Shown here: positions 20,166-32,334 of the stretch, piece after piece | How positions within the stretch are numbered: the first letter of the stretch is position 1 | Layout of the letters: the number at the start of each line of letters is the position of its first letter | Assembly (NCBI GenBank): GCA_958510825.1 | Contig: OY294047.1 | Location: 4,154,001-4,218,000 of the forward strand | Direction: 5' to 3' | Source of the DNA: Brachypterus glaber | Taxonomy: Eukaryota; Arthropoda; Insecta; Coleoptera; Kateretidae | DNA length: 64,000 nucleotides | Program-made: the position numbers and the translations under genes | The notes under the pieces: generated by a model | Databases searched by the model: none | Seen by the model: only the letters and a program-made list of their open reading frames with translations | Told to the model about the DNA's origin: nothing

Positions 20166-20862
20166 TTCGTGAGTATTTTAACAATTTTTTATTATAAAAA
20201 TTTCAACAATTATTTTATTATATTTATTAATTTTCAGAGAATAGTAATAAGCACTATGAAATCAGTGCTGCTACTCACAGAACACTAGGTTACTACAAAC
20301 CTCGCTTTCGGCCGTAATACCCACACCGCTAATATCTAAAACTTACATCTGACAACGCTGCATTTTTTTTACAAACATACACGAAGTTAGAAACATACAT
20401 GCACGAAGTTAGAAACATGTAATCTGTCATCATTCTTTGTAAAATAAACAGTTATTTTTAAATATAAATTTGTTCTAGATAAAAAACAACATTTTCCGCA
20501 TTCAGAATTATTTATAATTGTTAGTTTTAGCATTACAGTGAAAAATTAGTACAAGATTGGCGTTATTTTTTGTGTCCGGTAAGTTCACCGAAACCAAAAT
20601 ATTTATTTTTTTACAAAATAGACAGGTAAGTAGGTGCTTAGATATAACTTTTAAGATTAAAAGACAAGGTGTCACAAAGTACACCACTCTCCCCCCCTTT
20701 GGACCCACAAATATAAATGTTGTTTGCAAATATTTACACTGTAAATTTTACAGCGATTTTAATATGTAAATAATTAAGCTGTTTATTATTCAGTAACTTA
20801 AATCATTCATATAGTGAGGACCAAATATTGATTACAAAAAATTTTAGAGCAAAATAGGTTAA

Positions 20863-21044
20863 ATACCAAACTGGGCTCCTTAATGGCAGGAATTCGTTCC
20901 GAGTTTGGTTTGGTTTTTGGTTAGTTTGGTGTATTTTTAACAGGCACGTTTACGTAAACCAACACCCTCCATTAAAAAAACGAAACACCAAACAATCAAA
21001 AGCCATATGGCGCCGCCATATTGAGGAGCCCAGTTTGGCATTTA
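20863..21044. mobile_element. 182-bp inverted-repeat element
   Basis: Ends ATACCAAACTGGGCTCCTTA and GAGGAGCCCAGTTTGGCATT are inverted. The interior shares the GTAAACCAACACC word with the nearby tandem repeat. Just outside, TTTTAGAGCAAAATAG matches the end word of the 16678 family. Confidence 0.7.
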
Positions 21045-21140
21045 GTAAAAAAATTCGAGCAAATGTCATCCTAACCTAGATTTTAAAAGTTTTTACAGAC
21101 AACTTTCAACTGTTTTGAGAAAACAAAATAATCTACTTAC

Positions 21141-21320
21141 CTTGAACCTACCGAAATTAGTTAAAAATTCACGATACTTTCACAAAAATACACGTCTGCA
21201 CATCAATACCACGCAGCTTTGTCTCAAACAATAATGATTATGGCGACGATTTTGCGCAGGTCCTGAGCAGATCCAAATCTGTAACGCCTTTTGATGACGT
21301 AATAAGACGATGCGCAAAAT
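21141..21320 (-). promoter_or_regulatory. Candidate promoter and 5' UTR exon of the NRF-1-like gene
   Basis: On the minus strand a strong donor (TTCAAG|GTAAGTAG, exon end at 21141) is preceded by about 150 bp of CpG-richer, non-repetitive DNA. It holds a CRE-like TGACGTAA near 21295-21301 and two TGCGCA words (about 21253 and 21311). It lies upstream of coding exon 1, whose acceptor precedes a start codon, so a noncoding first exon is expected. There is no direct evidence of transcription. Confidence 0.4.
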
Positions 21321-21861
21321 ACTTCCATAGTAGATACTTTGTTGTTAGGGGAAACTGGGACCAGATGGGTGAGCTTAGGAACAGATAAACTGGCAGTATA
21401 CAAAGCAGGGTATTTAGAGATGTATTATATTCTATTTTTTTTTTAATACAAAAAAGAAACGAGAAAATAAGAAAAAATCTATAGGATCTATAGTTACTCC
21501 ATAGTAAATGCTATATAGCTACAATTTTCACACTTGGTTTTATATGCTATAATTTTTTTATGAGTAATGTAAGATATTTTTCTCACGACTATACCGTTTT
21601 TACTTCTGCGGCTATAGTAAAAAGTCTCTTTTCGCACGACTGCGTAAAATTATTAGGTATAGAGTTTTTTACTAAATTTGGGTCTCATCAAAACTTTTTT
21701 TACTATAACTAAGGCCAAAAAGGCTCAAAAAATATATATTTTTTTATTTTTCAAATTTCCCAGTTTGATGGATCATATCATTTTATAAAATTAATAATAA
21801 TTTAGCACCGCAGGTGAAGTTTTTTGAAAATTTACAAGCAAAATATTTAAAATATCATTTA

Positions 21862-22050
21862 AAAAAATCGAAATTGGAAGGCTTGGGGGGACTGCAGTCG
21901 GCCAGTCCCACCCCTGGGTGAACCAGTGTTGGTTTGGCAGTAAAATCCATATTGTGGTACCTATGTCGGGTGGCAATTTCCCAATTAATAAGTCGTTGGT
22001 CGGCAGGTGCGTAAATCTTACGGTCCGTTGCACACGTTGTTACAATTGCT
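21862..22050. other. GC-richer island with open frames on both strands, unidentified
   Basis: About 190 bp far richer in G and C than its surroundings. The plus strand is open from about 21870 to 22051 (reading IGRLGGTAVGQSHPWVNQ, later CWFGSKIHIVVPMSGGNFP); the minus strand is open in two frames. I do not recognise any of these, and no splice sites clearly flank them. Could be an old exon, a processed fragment or a regulatory block. Confidence 0.35.
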
Positions 22051-22162
22051 AAAGCGTGTTTCACTTATTATTATTAATTCGCATTGTATCCACTAATTAC
22101 AAGTGGCTGGGAAACTACTAGGGTTGCTTACTTAAAATTACAGCCGCAGTTAGTTCTATTAT

Positions 22163-22800
22163 TGAAATCTTCGCCGAAAAGTCAAAATCTTTGACCCTGT
22201 TTTTTTTTTTCACATTTCTAGACCGAGTCGAACTCAGTGGAAAAAAATTTTTTCGTCTGTCTGTCTGTCTGTAAACTCGATAACTCCATTTCTAAATAAG
22301 ATATCAACAAGCGGTTTTTTGCATATTGTTTCTTATCGTATTTCGAAGAGCTAATTAGATTTTGGGGGTAAATGATTGGGGGTAAGGGGGTAAGAATCTT
22401 GTAAAACTCCTATTTTTTGAGTTTTTTGGTTATAACTAAGGCAATTATTATTGTATTTTATTAATTTAAATCTTATTTGAAAGATAATTTTAAATTGGTC
22501 AAAAAATGTTAGAAACAATTTTTTCCTAAAATGCATTGTTTTCGAGATATTGGCGTTTAAAGCAGTAAAACGTTTTTTTAGCATCTCACTTATTTATTAC
22601 CCGATTTCAAAAAAATATATTTTAAATGAAAGCTGTTTTTTAGCCCTATAAAAAAATGCTATATACAGTTTTTTGCTAGAATATAACGTTTTAAAGTTAC
22701 AGACTTACAAACTTTAATAAATGATGTATGTGAATTAATGGTTGCCTATTCACGTGATCACACAACATTATTTTTCATAACTTTTTAAATTAGTACCTTA
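22163..22800 (+). mobile_element. Diverged remnant of the CATCGGCAC element family
   Basis: Shares TCTTCGCCGAAAAGT, ATCTTTGACC, GTCTGTCTGTCTGTCTGTAA, TTTTGCATATTGTTTC and GATTTTGGGGGTAAA with 31311-32014 and 55792-56493. Both ends are missing. The tail phrase TTAATGGTTGCCTATTCAC recurs at 28066. Confidence 0.75.
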
Positions 22801-23148
22801 TTTTATCTGGCAACCCCAAAACAAATTCAAAAGAATCAATATTGTAGGACAAACATGGTAGGCTGAGGATGTGGTTTGAAGCCCTTTTACACTGCTCGAT
22901 ACTTGTGGTTGACGTTTGAAAAGTTTCCTGACCATTGTTTGTCGTTTGTTAACTGGTTCGTTAAATAATCCTGGTTCAGGTTTCAACGAGCCTTTACCTC
23001 GCGGTGTTATTACGGGTTTTCTCTAAATGTAACCAAATTGGTTTCCTGTTTAAATTATAATATTGAATATAATATTTTACTTCCCGTTTTTACAGACATT
23101 CAAAACATGAAGTTTGTAGACGTAGAAGGGATACGGCAATATCGTTTT

Positions 23149-23622
23149 TAAAGCCACTTTACACGGAGCAATTTGTGCGCAAGTTTAATGCTATGCAAGT
23201 TTGTTGCAAGAATGATTCAGTCACAAATTATTTAGATCAAGTCCTACTTTTCGGCGATTTTCACGCAAGTTTTATGGTTATTTTCGTGGTACCAACCTGG
23301 AAAAAAAGTTACCAAATCGATTTAATTTTACTAATATAGTAGCAACTGCACATGTTAATAACTATTATTATTAATAATAGGTCGCTCTGCCTAACTAAAA
23401 AACTTCCTTAAAAATGTTAAGTTTTTGGCAACAAACGCAGAGACACGTCAAAATTGTCTGGTTGGCAGCACTGTTTACCTTGCAATATATAGCACCAAAC
23501 TTGCGTACAACTTTCTCCGTGAAAAGGCAAATCAATGTCCAATTGTCATCATGCTATATCTGGCAGCAAACTTGCATAGCATTAAACTTGCATACAAATT
23601 GCTCCGTGTAAGGTGGTCTTTA
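23149..23622. mobile_element. 474-bp TIR element (CACGGAGCAATTTG ends), copy 1
   Basis: Ends TTTACACGGAGCAATTTG, then GCAAGTTTAATGCTATGCAA, are inverted at the other side. Inside, AACTTGCGTACAACTT and GGCAGCACTGTTTACC are shared with 46583-47096. No transposase. Confidence 0.85.
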
Positions 23623-23999
23623 GCTTAAAATTTTAAAAATAAGGGAAAAACTTGCGATTTGTATGATCTATAAGTTTCGTAAGCATATACCTACCCTAAT
23701 AATTTTTTTTCTATTGTGGGCAAAGTTGCAGTTTTGGATGTAACTAGGCCCACTTCTTTTATATATTTTTTCTGGTACCTATTTTTAAGTTAGAAATCAA
23801 TTTTTTGCCTTAATTAATTTTACCGATATTTGTTTTACAAAAATTTTATTAACAATAAACCACATTTACCTGGGCAAAGTTGCAAGATTTTACGGTACTA
23901 AGATTTAAAAGTAAAAACATAATACACTGCCCAGTAAAAGAGCTTTCCCATTTTACACCTTCTCGAGTAAAATGGATTTTTTATCATTAGATTTTCACG

Positions 24000-24960
24000 A
24001 AAACTACCCCCCGCCTTTTAGTGGGTGCAGTTACAACTTTTTTATTATGAAATTCTATTTCAGCAACTCTAAAAACCCCAATAAACCATTTTTCAGAAAA
24101 ACTACCCCCAACCCTCAGGAGGTGAAATTAAAAAAGAAAAAAATATTAAAAGATTTGGTTTTAGCGACCTCAAGAACCCTAATATATAAATTTTCAAGAA
24201 AAAAAGCCCCTCAGGGGGTGGAGTAAGAATTTTTTTATTATCAGATTCACTTTCAGCAACCTGAAAAACCCCAACATACCAATTTTCACGAAAACTACCC
24301 CCGCCCCTTTGGGGCTGGAGTTAAAACATATTTATAATCAGATTCACTTTAGCAACCTCAAAAACCTACTTCCCACCCCTCAGGGGGTGGATTTAGATTT
24401 TTTTATTATCAAATTCACTTTCAGCAACCTCGAAAACCCAAATATATCAGGGGGTAAAATTAGAAAAAAAAATATTATCAGATTCATATTCGCCAACCCC
24501 AAAAACCCCTATATACCAATGTTGACGAAAATATTGAAAATATTTAAAAATATTTACCCCCTCGGGGGTGGAGTTAGAAAGAATTTATTATCATATTCAG
24601 TTTCAGCAACCTTAAAAACCCCATAGTAATTTTCAAATTAAAAAAAAAATGTATTTTTCCCCTTGCCGTACCCCAATGTTCACCAAAAACAATCCTGAGC
24701 TAGAACTTTTGGTAACAGATTCAAGCGCTCTTAAGTTGTCGTGCCCACAAGATTTCCCGAACTGGCCGATCGACCGACCGACCGATCCATCGAATGACTG
24801 ACAGAGCAACAATTTTTTTTTTGTTTGAAATTGACTTATATCTACATAAAACGTCATAAAACGCAAAAATACGCAAAAAAATTGAAAACTTTTGCACGAA
24901 AACGATATCCGAAATTTTGAAAATTTTCAAAATGGGAAAGCAAAAGTCTTAAAAAATACA
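24000..24960 (+). mobile_element. CCCC-rich element with internal ~85-bp tandem units, copy 1
   Basis: About seven units, each with TTATTATCAGATTCACTTTC, AGCAACCTCAAAAACCCC, ATATACCAATTTTCACGAAA and a CTACCCCC..GGGGGTGGAG dyad. It ends with a distinct tail (AATGTTCACCAAAAACAATC; GACCGACCGACCGATCC; CGTCATAAAACGCAAAAAT). Related copies: 26240-27110 (+) and 34979-35530 (-). Confidence 0.75.
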
Positions 24961-26239
24961 TGCAGTAGTACATAGGTAGTACAATATACTACTAGATAAC
25001 ATATGTATCTATTTTTAGCCTAAAAACTTTGTTATAATTTATAATATGTATAATATATTACAATATACATATCAAATAACTTTTGTATTCGACGGTCCAC
25101 CCTATAGGGGGGATGTAACCTGCGGGGTGCCCAGCGGAAACAAACTTTAATACTTTGATGAATATGCACCCATTAACATATCTTTGTCGATGTTATTAAT
25201 TATTCTAGGTGTTGGCTTAATAAATTAATGATTTTACACTTGGGTGGACAAACTCAACCAATTACTTCGGTGAAAATGTTGACGAATTATTGCATTCATG
25301 CGTGATGAGTCAAAAAGATTGATTATAAATGACATACATTTCTTTAACACTTATCAATGTTTTCGACTTAAAGTCTGTTTGTCAAAACTAACTCTGTATT
25401 ACAGAGTCTGTAACACTCCGAAGTTTTAACTAGCTTTTTCGTGTTACGTAATGACTGAAATCCACCAGATGGCGAAATAGTCTACGAACGAGATATGGAG
25501 CACTCTAGATTTATGATTTTATAAAATTTTATGACTATAACCTCAAATTTTGTTTATGTTAGAAAATAAACGTCGAAATATTTTATAAGTTGCTACTAAA
25601 GTATAATACTTTTATCGGTATTATGTGATTACTTTTAGTATTTTGTGATTACTTTTAGTATTTTGTGATTACTTTTAGTATTTTGTGATAACAATGGTTT
25701 TTCTATAGTTTGGTAATTAAACGTATTTATAGTTGACACAAGAAAATATAATACTTAAATCACCAGAATCATGGCTTACAGTTTCTGATGTGCCACATAT
25801 AAAGATTTAGAGACTTGATGGTTATTTCTAAAATCATATACCAGGTATCTATAACTTACCTTAGATTAACCAAACAACAACCATAAAAACACACTAAAAA
25901 TAAACGTCACTGTAAACATATGTTTATAATATCACTTTTTACGCATAGCGTCACCTAGCAGCCACCGACTAACTACCATTTAAAAATTAAAATTAGGATC
26001 TAGAAGGCTTCCGATCTCGCTCGTAGATACCAGCGCTTTTTGTTCAATACCTAACCAAATCAAACTACAAGTTACCAGTCCTTATTCTCTACGTTCATGG
26101 TCAAAACCAAGACTTGTTCTTGGACTTAATATCTGGACTTAAAATACAGGTTGTCATCTTGGTTTTTGCTTCATTCTGAACCATTTTGTTTAGCCCTTTA
26201 AAGCACGAATCTTTCTAACGACCGAATTTCTAAAAATAG
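24961..26239. other. Mostly unannotated; one 20-bp minisatellite
   Basis: No gene was recognised. A strong isolated donor-like word (CTAAG|GTAAGT, minus, near 25865) has no supporting coding sequence. Confidence 0.45.
25621..25690 (+). repeat. 20-bp minisatellite, 3.5 units
   Basis: Perfect repeats of TTTTGTGATTACTTTTAGTA, the first with one change. Confidence 0.95.
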
Positions 26240-27110
26240 TTGCATTATAAGTTTTTGGGGTGGCTGATCACAAATCTGTTATCACATTTTCAAAATTTAA
26301 AATGGCGTGTCCAATATGGCTGACCGAATTCGTAAAATTAACTCTGTAATAAAAATTGGTATATGTGGGTTTTTGGGGTAGCTGATCCCGAATCTGTTAT
26401 TAGATTTACTTTCAGCAACCTCCAAAGCACAATATACCAATTTTCACAAAAATCACCCCACCCCTAAGGGGGTGGATTTAGAAAAATGTTATTTCAAGAT
26501 TCAGTTTTAGCAAGCTCTAAACCCCTATGTACAAATTTTCACGAAAATATTGAAAACATTTAAAAATATTTACCCCCTGACCCCCGCGGGGGTGGAGTTA
26601 GAAAATTTTAATTATCAGATTCTAATTCAGCAACCTCAAAAACTCCTATACAGCAATTTACAAATATTTAAAAAAAAAATAATGTTTTCCCCATTTGTCC
26701 CCTTGCCCCACCCCAATGTTTACCAAAAACAATCCTGAACAAGAACTGTTGGTAACATACCTGTATTCCAAATTTTAAGCGGCTACTTTAGGGCTACTTG
26801 CACCAATGATTTATGAACTTTAAACTTGGATTAAATTGATGGTCAACCAATCAGAACGCAGCATTTTTAACTTAAACTCGGTTTACGCGAGATAAGCTCA
26901 GATCAAAAGTTGGTGCAAGTGGCTCTTAAACCGTTAACGCTTTAAGAATTCTTAAGTTCTCGTGCTTACAAGATTTCCCGGACAGAACGAGCGATAGACT
27001 GACTTTTTTTGTTTGCTTGAAATTGATTTATATCGACATAAAACGTCAATTAAAGCAAAAATACGCAAAGAAAATTTTTTGAAAATTTTTGAACAAGAAG
27101 CGGTCTTATC
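26240..27110 (+). mobile_element. CCCC-rich tandem element, copy 2, carrying a nested MITE
   Basis: Same unit and tail phrases as 24000-24960 (CCCCGCGGGGGTGGAGTTAG; ACCAAAAACAATCCTGAAC). It is interrupted at 26787-26930. Confidence 0.7.
26787..26930. mobile_element. 144-bp MITE (GGGCTACTTGCACCAA ends)
   Basis: TTTAGGGCTACTTGCACCAA is mirrored by TTGGTGCAAGTGGCTCTTAA. Inserted within the tail of the CCCC-rich element. Confidence 0.85.
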
Positions 27111-28588
27111 TTTGATGCAAATTTGTGTATTTAGTTTTATTAATGTAAATTTACAAAAAAAAAACACAAAAATGACTTAAAATGGAAAAAATGATAATGA
27201 TCTAGGTGGTAAGTATACTTAGTAAGTATTACTTACCACCGTGCTTGTAAGGGTTAGTTTAATTTTAGTTTATCTTTTTAAATTTTTAAATACACTCTTT
27301 TAGTAAACGTCTACAAATATGATTGGTTAAATCACTGGACCATGATAATACATTAATTTGATTCCTAAAGATAGATAATTAAATACTGAATAAAAAATTA
27401 TAGGTAATGTGAGACATCAGAGAAAAAAAACTAGGTAAGGTCTAATGGGGTAACTATGAACTTCAAAGCCTTTTTCTAGACTTAAAAAAAAGTTTATATC
27501 TTCATACATTATCTTCCAGTTATTGCAATTATTAAAAAAAAATTTAAAAATTGTATTAGAAAAAGTATATAGGTACCTTTTAGACTCTAAAAACAGAACT
27601 ACAAAAAACTTACGAAGAAAAAAAATAGCATGGTAGGCTAGGCCATATTAAGGTTAGATCACATGCAAAACTTCGCTGCTATAGTCGAAGGGTTCCTGGG
27701 TTATTAAATAAAAACCGAATTATTTGAGCCTCTCTTGAAGAGGCGTTTTTGGACATATGTTTATAGGAACTGTTCATATTTTTTAATGTAAGGTGGATGA
27801 GTCAATTATTGCCATATTCCTAATATTGCCACCTCCTCTTAAACTTGTTAGTTCGTCCTCTGTGTCATAGATGGCACTGCCAATATATCTGCTATATCGA
27901 AAAGATTCCTGTGAATATGATGTATCTGTATCCAGTTGGTACTGGCGTACACAAAAACGCAGTTCGTGTTTCGTGCTCTTCCACTATAAAAACTTGTGCT
28001 GACTGGCGCTAGCTGGGTAGCATCGATTATTGCAGGGCAAGGACGTATGCAACACGCAGGTGTATTAATGGTTGCCTATTCACACAACTTTCTATTTCAA
28101 AACCTTTGAAATTTGTACCTAATGCCGATGTTTTGACAAGGTGCTTGCAACTGTTCAGCTGGTTTTCGTTTACACTAACCCCAGTGTTCTCTAGTTATTG
28201 ACCATTCATGCGAACCGCAACCAAACATAATTCAAAAAACGTTTTAATAACATTCCGGGGCTTCTGAGCAGCAGTAATCGGCCATTGAAATGTCTGTCGT
28301 GTAAAGCTTCTTAATACCTTCTAATTCTTCCACTATGATATTTAATTTCAAATGGGTTTATAAATGACAAAACTGGTATAGACTTCACCAGTGTTGTGTA
28401 ATAACATCTATAAATATTTGTTTACTAAGGGAACAAAAGTGCCTTGTATTCGGTTTTATTTTATTAACTTTGATTAATATTTTTTGACAAAAAAAATTCA
28501 AAACTTTCTAAATAGAACAATATGAGGTGAAATTAATTATTAATCATAAAAATGCTATAAAAAATCATATTTTCTAAACTGTAGGAAA
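27111..28588. other. No gene; remnant of the CATCGGCAC family tail at 28066-28170
   Basis: At 28066-28170 TTAATGGTTGCCTATTCAC and GCCGATGTTTTGACAAGGTG, GCTTGCAAC match the 3' part of that family. The rest shows nothing recognisable. Confidence 0.5.
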
Positions 28589-29625
28589 GATTTATTCCAA
28601 AATAATTTTAATAATTGATCATTATAACTGTTTAGATTAATAAACACTACAAATAAAAACATGTTATAGATAGTGAACGGACGCCACTGCAGTGTCCAGT
28701 GCAGTGCAGGCTTCTAACATTAAGATATTAATATTGGCTTGATTCGATCTTAAGTTCTATCAAAACATAGATCCGTTTTATACCATCTTAAATACAATGT
28801 TTGATAAGGCCTCAGTTAACCCCTAGCATAAAAACTATATATAAAAAATGTCTAATTAATGGCTCTAATATGGTTAGTAAACAAAATTCTAGAGTCGCTC
28901 TGGAGGCAAGATTTATTCCAAAATAATTTTAATAAATTGGTTGAGTTGTGGGAGTTTTAATAATTGACTATTTAAAAAACTGTTAAGAAAAGATTAATAA
29001 ACACCACAAATAAAAACATCTTATAGATAGTCAACGGACGCCACTGCAGTGTCCAGTGCACTGGCTTCTAACATTAAGATATTAATATTGGCTTGATTCG
29101 ATCTTAAGTTCTATCAAAACAGATCCGTTTTATACCATCTTAAATACAATGTTTGATAAGGCCTCAGTTAATCCCTAGCATAAAAACTATATATAAAAAA
29201 TGTCTAATTAATGGCTCTAATATGGTTAGTAAACAAAATTCTAGAGTCGCTCTGGAGGCAAGATTTATTCCAAAATAATTTTAATAAATTGGTTGAGTTG
29301 TGGGAGTTTTAATAATTGACTATTTAAAAAACTGTTAAGAAAAGATTAATAAACACCACAAATAAAAACATCTTATAGATAGTCAACGGACGCCACTGCA
29401 GTGTCCAGTGCACTGGCTTCTAACATTAAGATATTAATATTGGCTTGATTCGATCTTAAGTTCTATCCAAAGATAGATCCGTTTTATACCATCTCGAATA
29501 CAATCTTTGTTAAGCCCTCGGTTAAGTCCTAGCACAAAAACTATATATAAAAGATGCTCTAAATATTGGCTCTAAAATGGTTAGTAAAAAAATTCTAGAA
29601 AGTTTACTCCTAGAGTCACTCTTCT
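28589..29625 (+). repeat. Tandem array of ~352-bp unit, three copies
   Basis: Units start at about 28589, 28910 and 29262 (GATTTATTCCAAAATAATTT). Each contains CCACTGCAGTGTCCAGTGCA and AAGATATTAATATTGGCTTG. Units 2 and 3 are nearly identical; unit 1 lacks about 30 bp and the end of unit 3 diverges. Satellite-like, no ORF. Confidence 0.92.
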
Positions 29626-29810
29626 ACCAGCTCAAGATCTGCGATGAGTATAAAGATTTATTTATTTGTTGTCTATGTATTATAATATTTATAAGGATTA
29701 TAAAGTATACGTATTTTTTCTTTTCTTGTTCACTAATCCTGGTTTATTGAATCAATTTGGAAAATTATGTAATTTTTTATTTTAACTAGTTTTATACAGA
29801 GCGAGCTCGA

Positions 29811-30146
29811 GCGTGTGAAAAGACCGCCCCCTTTAACTTTTAAACGGCTTAATTTATCAACTTGAAATTGGGAACACGCGAATAATATTAATTAAAATTA
29901 AAAACTAATAATATAATCAAAATAATTTTTTGGAATATATGTAATATGCTTAGGGGCACAATGGAGACAGTGGGCAAGGGGGAATATTTTTTTTAACAGA
30001 AAGGGGGCCCTGTCTTCATTGTGCCACATAAGTATATCAAATATATACCAAAAAATTATTTGGGTCGTGTTATTTGAGTGTTTTAAATTTCTAGTTGATA
30101 TCTTAAGGCGTTTAAAAATTAAAGGGGGAGCGGACTTTATTTTTCT
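29811..30146. mobile_element. ~335-bp foldback element, copy 1
   Basis: Outer arms (GACCGCCCCCTTTAAC; ACGGCTTAATTTATCAACTTG; AAATAATTTTTTGG) are mirrored at 30040-30146. The centre has a second dyad (GGCACAATGGAGACAG / CTGTCTTCATTGTGCC). Copy 2 is split by another element at 31137-32288. Confidence 0.85.
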
Positions 30147-30291
30147 AAACACTAAGCCCAGATTTTATAGTAAAATATTTGTATTTTAAATACATGTAAT
30201 TCATGTACATTTTATGGTTTGATTTCACATAAAAAAATATTTTTAGTAAAGGCCTATTAAGAAGATTGCATTGTTACGTATTACGTTCTTA

Positions 30292-30462
30292 TGCGAGCCA
30301 GGCACTAAGGGCATATCCACAGCCTCGCATAACATGCATAATACATAAGAATGCGATGTCGTGATTGGCTTGATGTGTCGTCATGTATCTTGTAAGCCAA
30401 TCGCGGTAAAGCATTCTTATGAACTATGCTTGTTATGCGAGCCTGTGAATACGCACTAAGTC
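30292..30462. mobile_element. ~170-bp foldback MITE (CATATCCACAGCCTCGCATAA), copy 1
   Basis: TAAGGGCATATCCACAGCCT and CGCATAACATGCATAATACA are mirrored by the right half. The centre is GATTGGCTTGATGTGTCGTC. Copy 2 is at 35884-36031. Confidence 0.9.
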
Positions 30463-31136
30463 GTTCTAAAAATGAATATCAAGAAATGGTGCCCAAAAAA
30501 TTAAATTCTTACAACCGCTTTATGGTCAAAACCGAGGACAAAACTTTTATAAATAAAAATACGATTTTTTAATCAAAATTTTATAAAGTTTAAACATTGT
30601 AAGAGCATTTAAAGTACAATTAAAAAAAAATACTTATTTGGTTTTAGGAGAGCTGCAGACTGCAGTCTGCAGTCCTTAACACATATATACATATCTTGCT
30701 TAACATATGTACATATCTTTCTTAACATATGTACATATCTTGCCAAATAAAATAACTAAGGACCTATGTTAATATTTTGTATGGTATTTTTACATTTTAT
30801 GACACTGCAATACCATGGTATGTATGCATACAATGTATGCTATTTTTAAAATCATGACTAAGGATATTTATTCTCATAATTAAGGCAGTTTTTTTAAGCA
30901 GTGTTATTAACTGCTTATATTTTTTACATAAATTAAACTAATCTATACATAAATTCACTCAATATACCACTAAATTTTATGACCTGTTTCTAGAAATACC
31001 TACTGATAATTTATCATTGATAATTTTATCGATTTTCATTATTTTTTAAATATTAGTTATACTGCTTATCAAAACATTGTATTCGTAATGTATACTGTAA
31101 AGAGAGGTAAATTTTGTAAATTCTTAATTATACATA
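30463..31136. other. No gene; small tandem and palindromic words
   Basis: CTGCAGACTGCAGTCTGCAG is a perfect palindrome at 30653-30672. ACATATGTACATATCTT occurs about three times at 30680-30740. Confidence 0.5.
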
Positions 31137-32288
31137 GCGTGTCAAAAGTTCGCCCCCTTAGAACGGCTTAAGATATCAACTTGAAATTTAGAATACCTAA
31201 ATAACATAACTCAGATAATTTTTGGTAAATATTTGATATGTTTAGGTGTCACAATAGAGTTCTCTATTTAACCATATACTTTTCTTTTTAACTTTTTTTT
31301 GAGGGGGTTAATTACATCGGCACTTAGTGCTACTAAGAGTGCCGATGTATTGAAATCTTCGCCGAAAAGTTAAAATCTTTGACCACGTTTTTTTCACATT
31401 TCTCGACGTTTTAGACCATTCTGAGTCGAAATCAGTAAAAAAATTTTTTGCGTCCGTCCGTCTGTCTGTCTGTCTGTCTGTGTCTGGGTGTAAACTAACT
31501 CCATTTCTACATGAGATATCGACTTGCGGTTTTTTGCATATTGTTTCTTATCTTATTCCGAAGAGCTGATTAGATTTTGGGGGTAAACGATTGGGGGTAA
31601 TGGGGTAAAAATAGGGTAAAACTCCTATTTTTAGCGTTTTTTGTTTATAATTAAGGCAATTATTATTGTTTTTGATTAATTTAGCACTTATATAAAAGAT
31701 AATTTTAAATTGGTCAAAAAATGTTATAAACAACGTTTTCCTAAAACGCATTGTTTTCGAGATATTGGCGTTTAAAGCAGTAAAAGGTTTTTTTAACATA
31801 TCTCACATATTTATAACCCGATTTTTAAAAATTATATTTTAAATAAAAGCTCTTTTTATAAAAAATGTTATATACAGTTTTTTTAGAATATAATGTTTTA
31901 AAGATACAGAATTTAAAATAAAACAATACACCTAGTTTGAAATATGCAAACTAGATGGCTCTAGTGTACAATAGTGTCGATGTGTTGACAGGGTGCTTGC
32001 AACGTTTCATCTAGTTAAGTATTGAAAATAAAAAATTTCGTCAAAACTTCATTAAAATTTTTTGTTAGTGAATAATTTCAAGATATAGGAAAAGCGCATT
32101 TTTTAACAATAAAAAATTGAAAATTCATTTAAAAAAATGTTCTCCCTTGCCCTCCTTCCGCCATTGTGCACCCTGACTTATCAAATATATACCTACTAAA
32201 AAATTATTTGAGTTAGCTTATTTGTGTTATAAATTTAAGTTCATACCTTAAGATGTTTAAAAGCTAAAGGGGGGCGGACTTTGGGCAC
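31137..32288. mobile_element. Foldback element, copy 2, interrupted by a CATCGGCAC-family element
   Basis: The left arm (31137-31310; TTCGCCCCCTTAGAACGG) and right arm (about 32140-32288; AAAGGGGGGCGGACTTTGGG) match 29811-30146. The interval 31311-32014 is a separate element, giving a clear nested order of insertion. Confidence 0.8.
31311..32014 (+). mobile_element. ~700-bp element with CATCGGCAC hairpin end, copy 1
   Basis: Begins with the hairpin TACATCGGCACT..AGTGCCGATGTA. It contains GCCGAAAAGT, a (GTCC/GTCT)n run and GATTTTGGGGGTAAACGATT. It ends with the dyad CTAGTTTG..CAAACTAG, then GTGTCGATG and GGGTGCTTGCAACG..CATCTAG. The minus strand keeps an 84-codon open frame also present in the other copies. 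The end CTAG and internal hairpins would suit a Helitron-type element, but I cannot establish the class. Confidence 0.85.
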
Positions 32289-32334
32289 TCCAAAATGATA
32301 AAAATTTGCGTTACGTAATACTTGAACGTTCCCT
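32289..32334 (-). repeat. Solo arm of the GGGAACGTTCAAGTATTACG palindrome family
   Basis: Ends GCGTTACGTAATACTTGAACG then TTCCC, identical to arms at 37500-37740 and 51969-52130, without the matching second arm. Confidence 0.7.

Noticed and set aside
25855..26110. Candidate 5' UTR exon with donor CTAAG|GTAAGT on the minus strand.
   Set aside because: Only one splice word supports it; no coding partner exon was found downstream.
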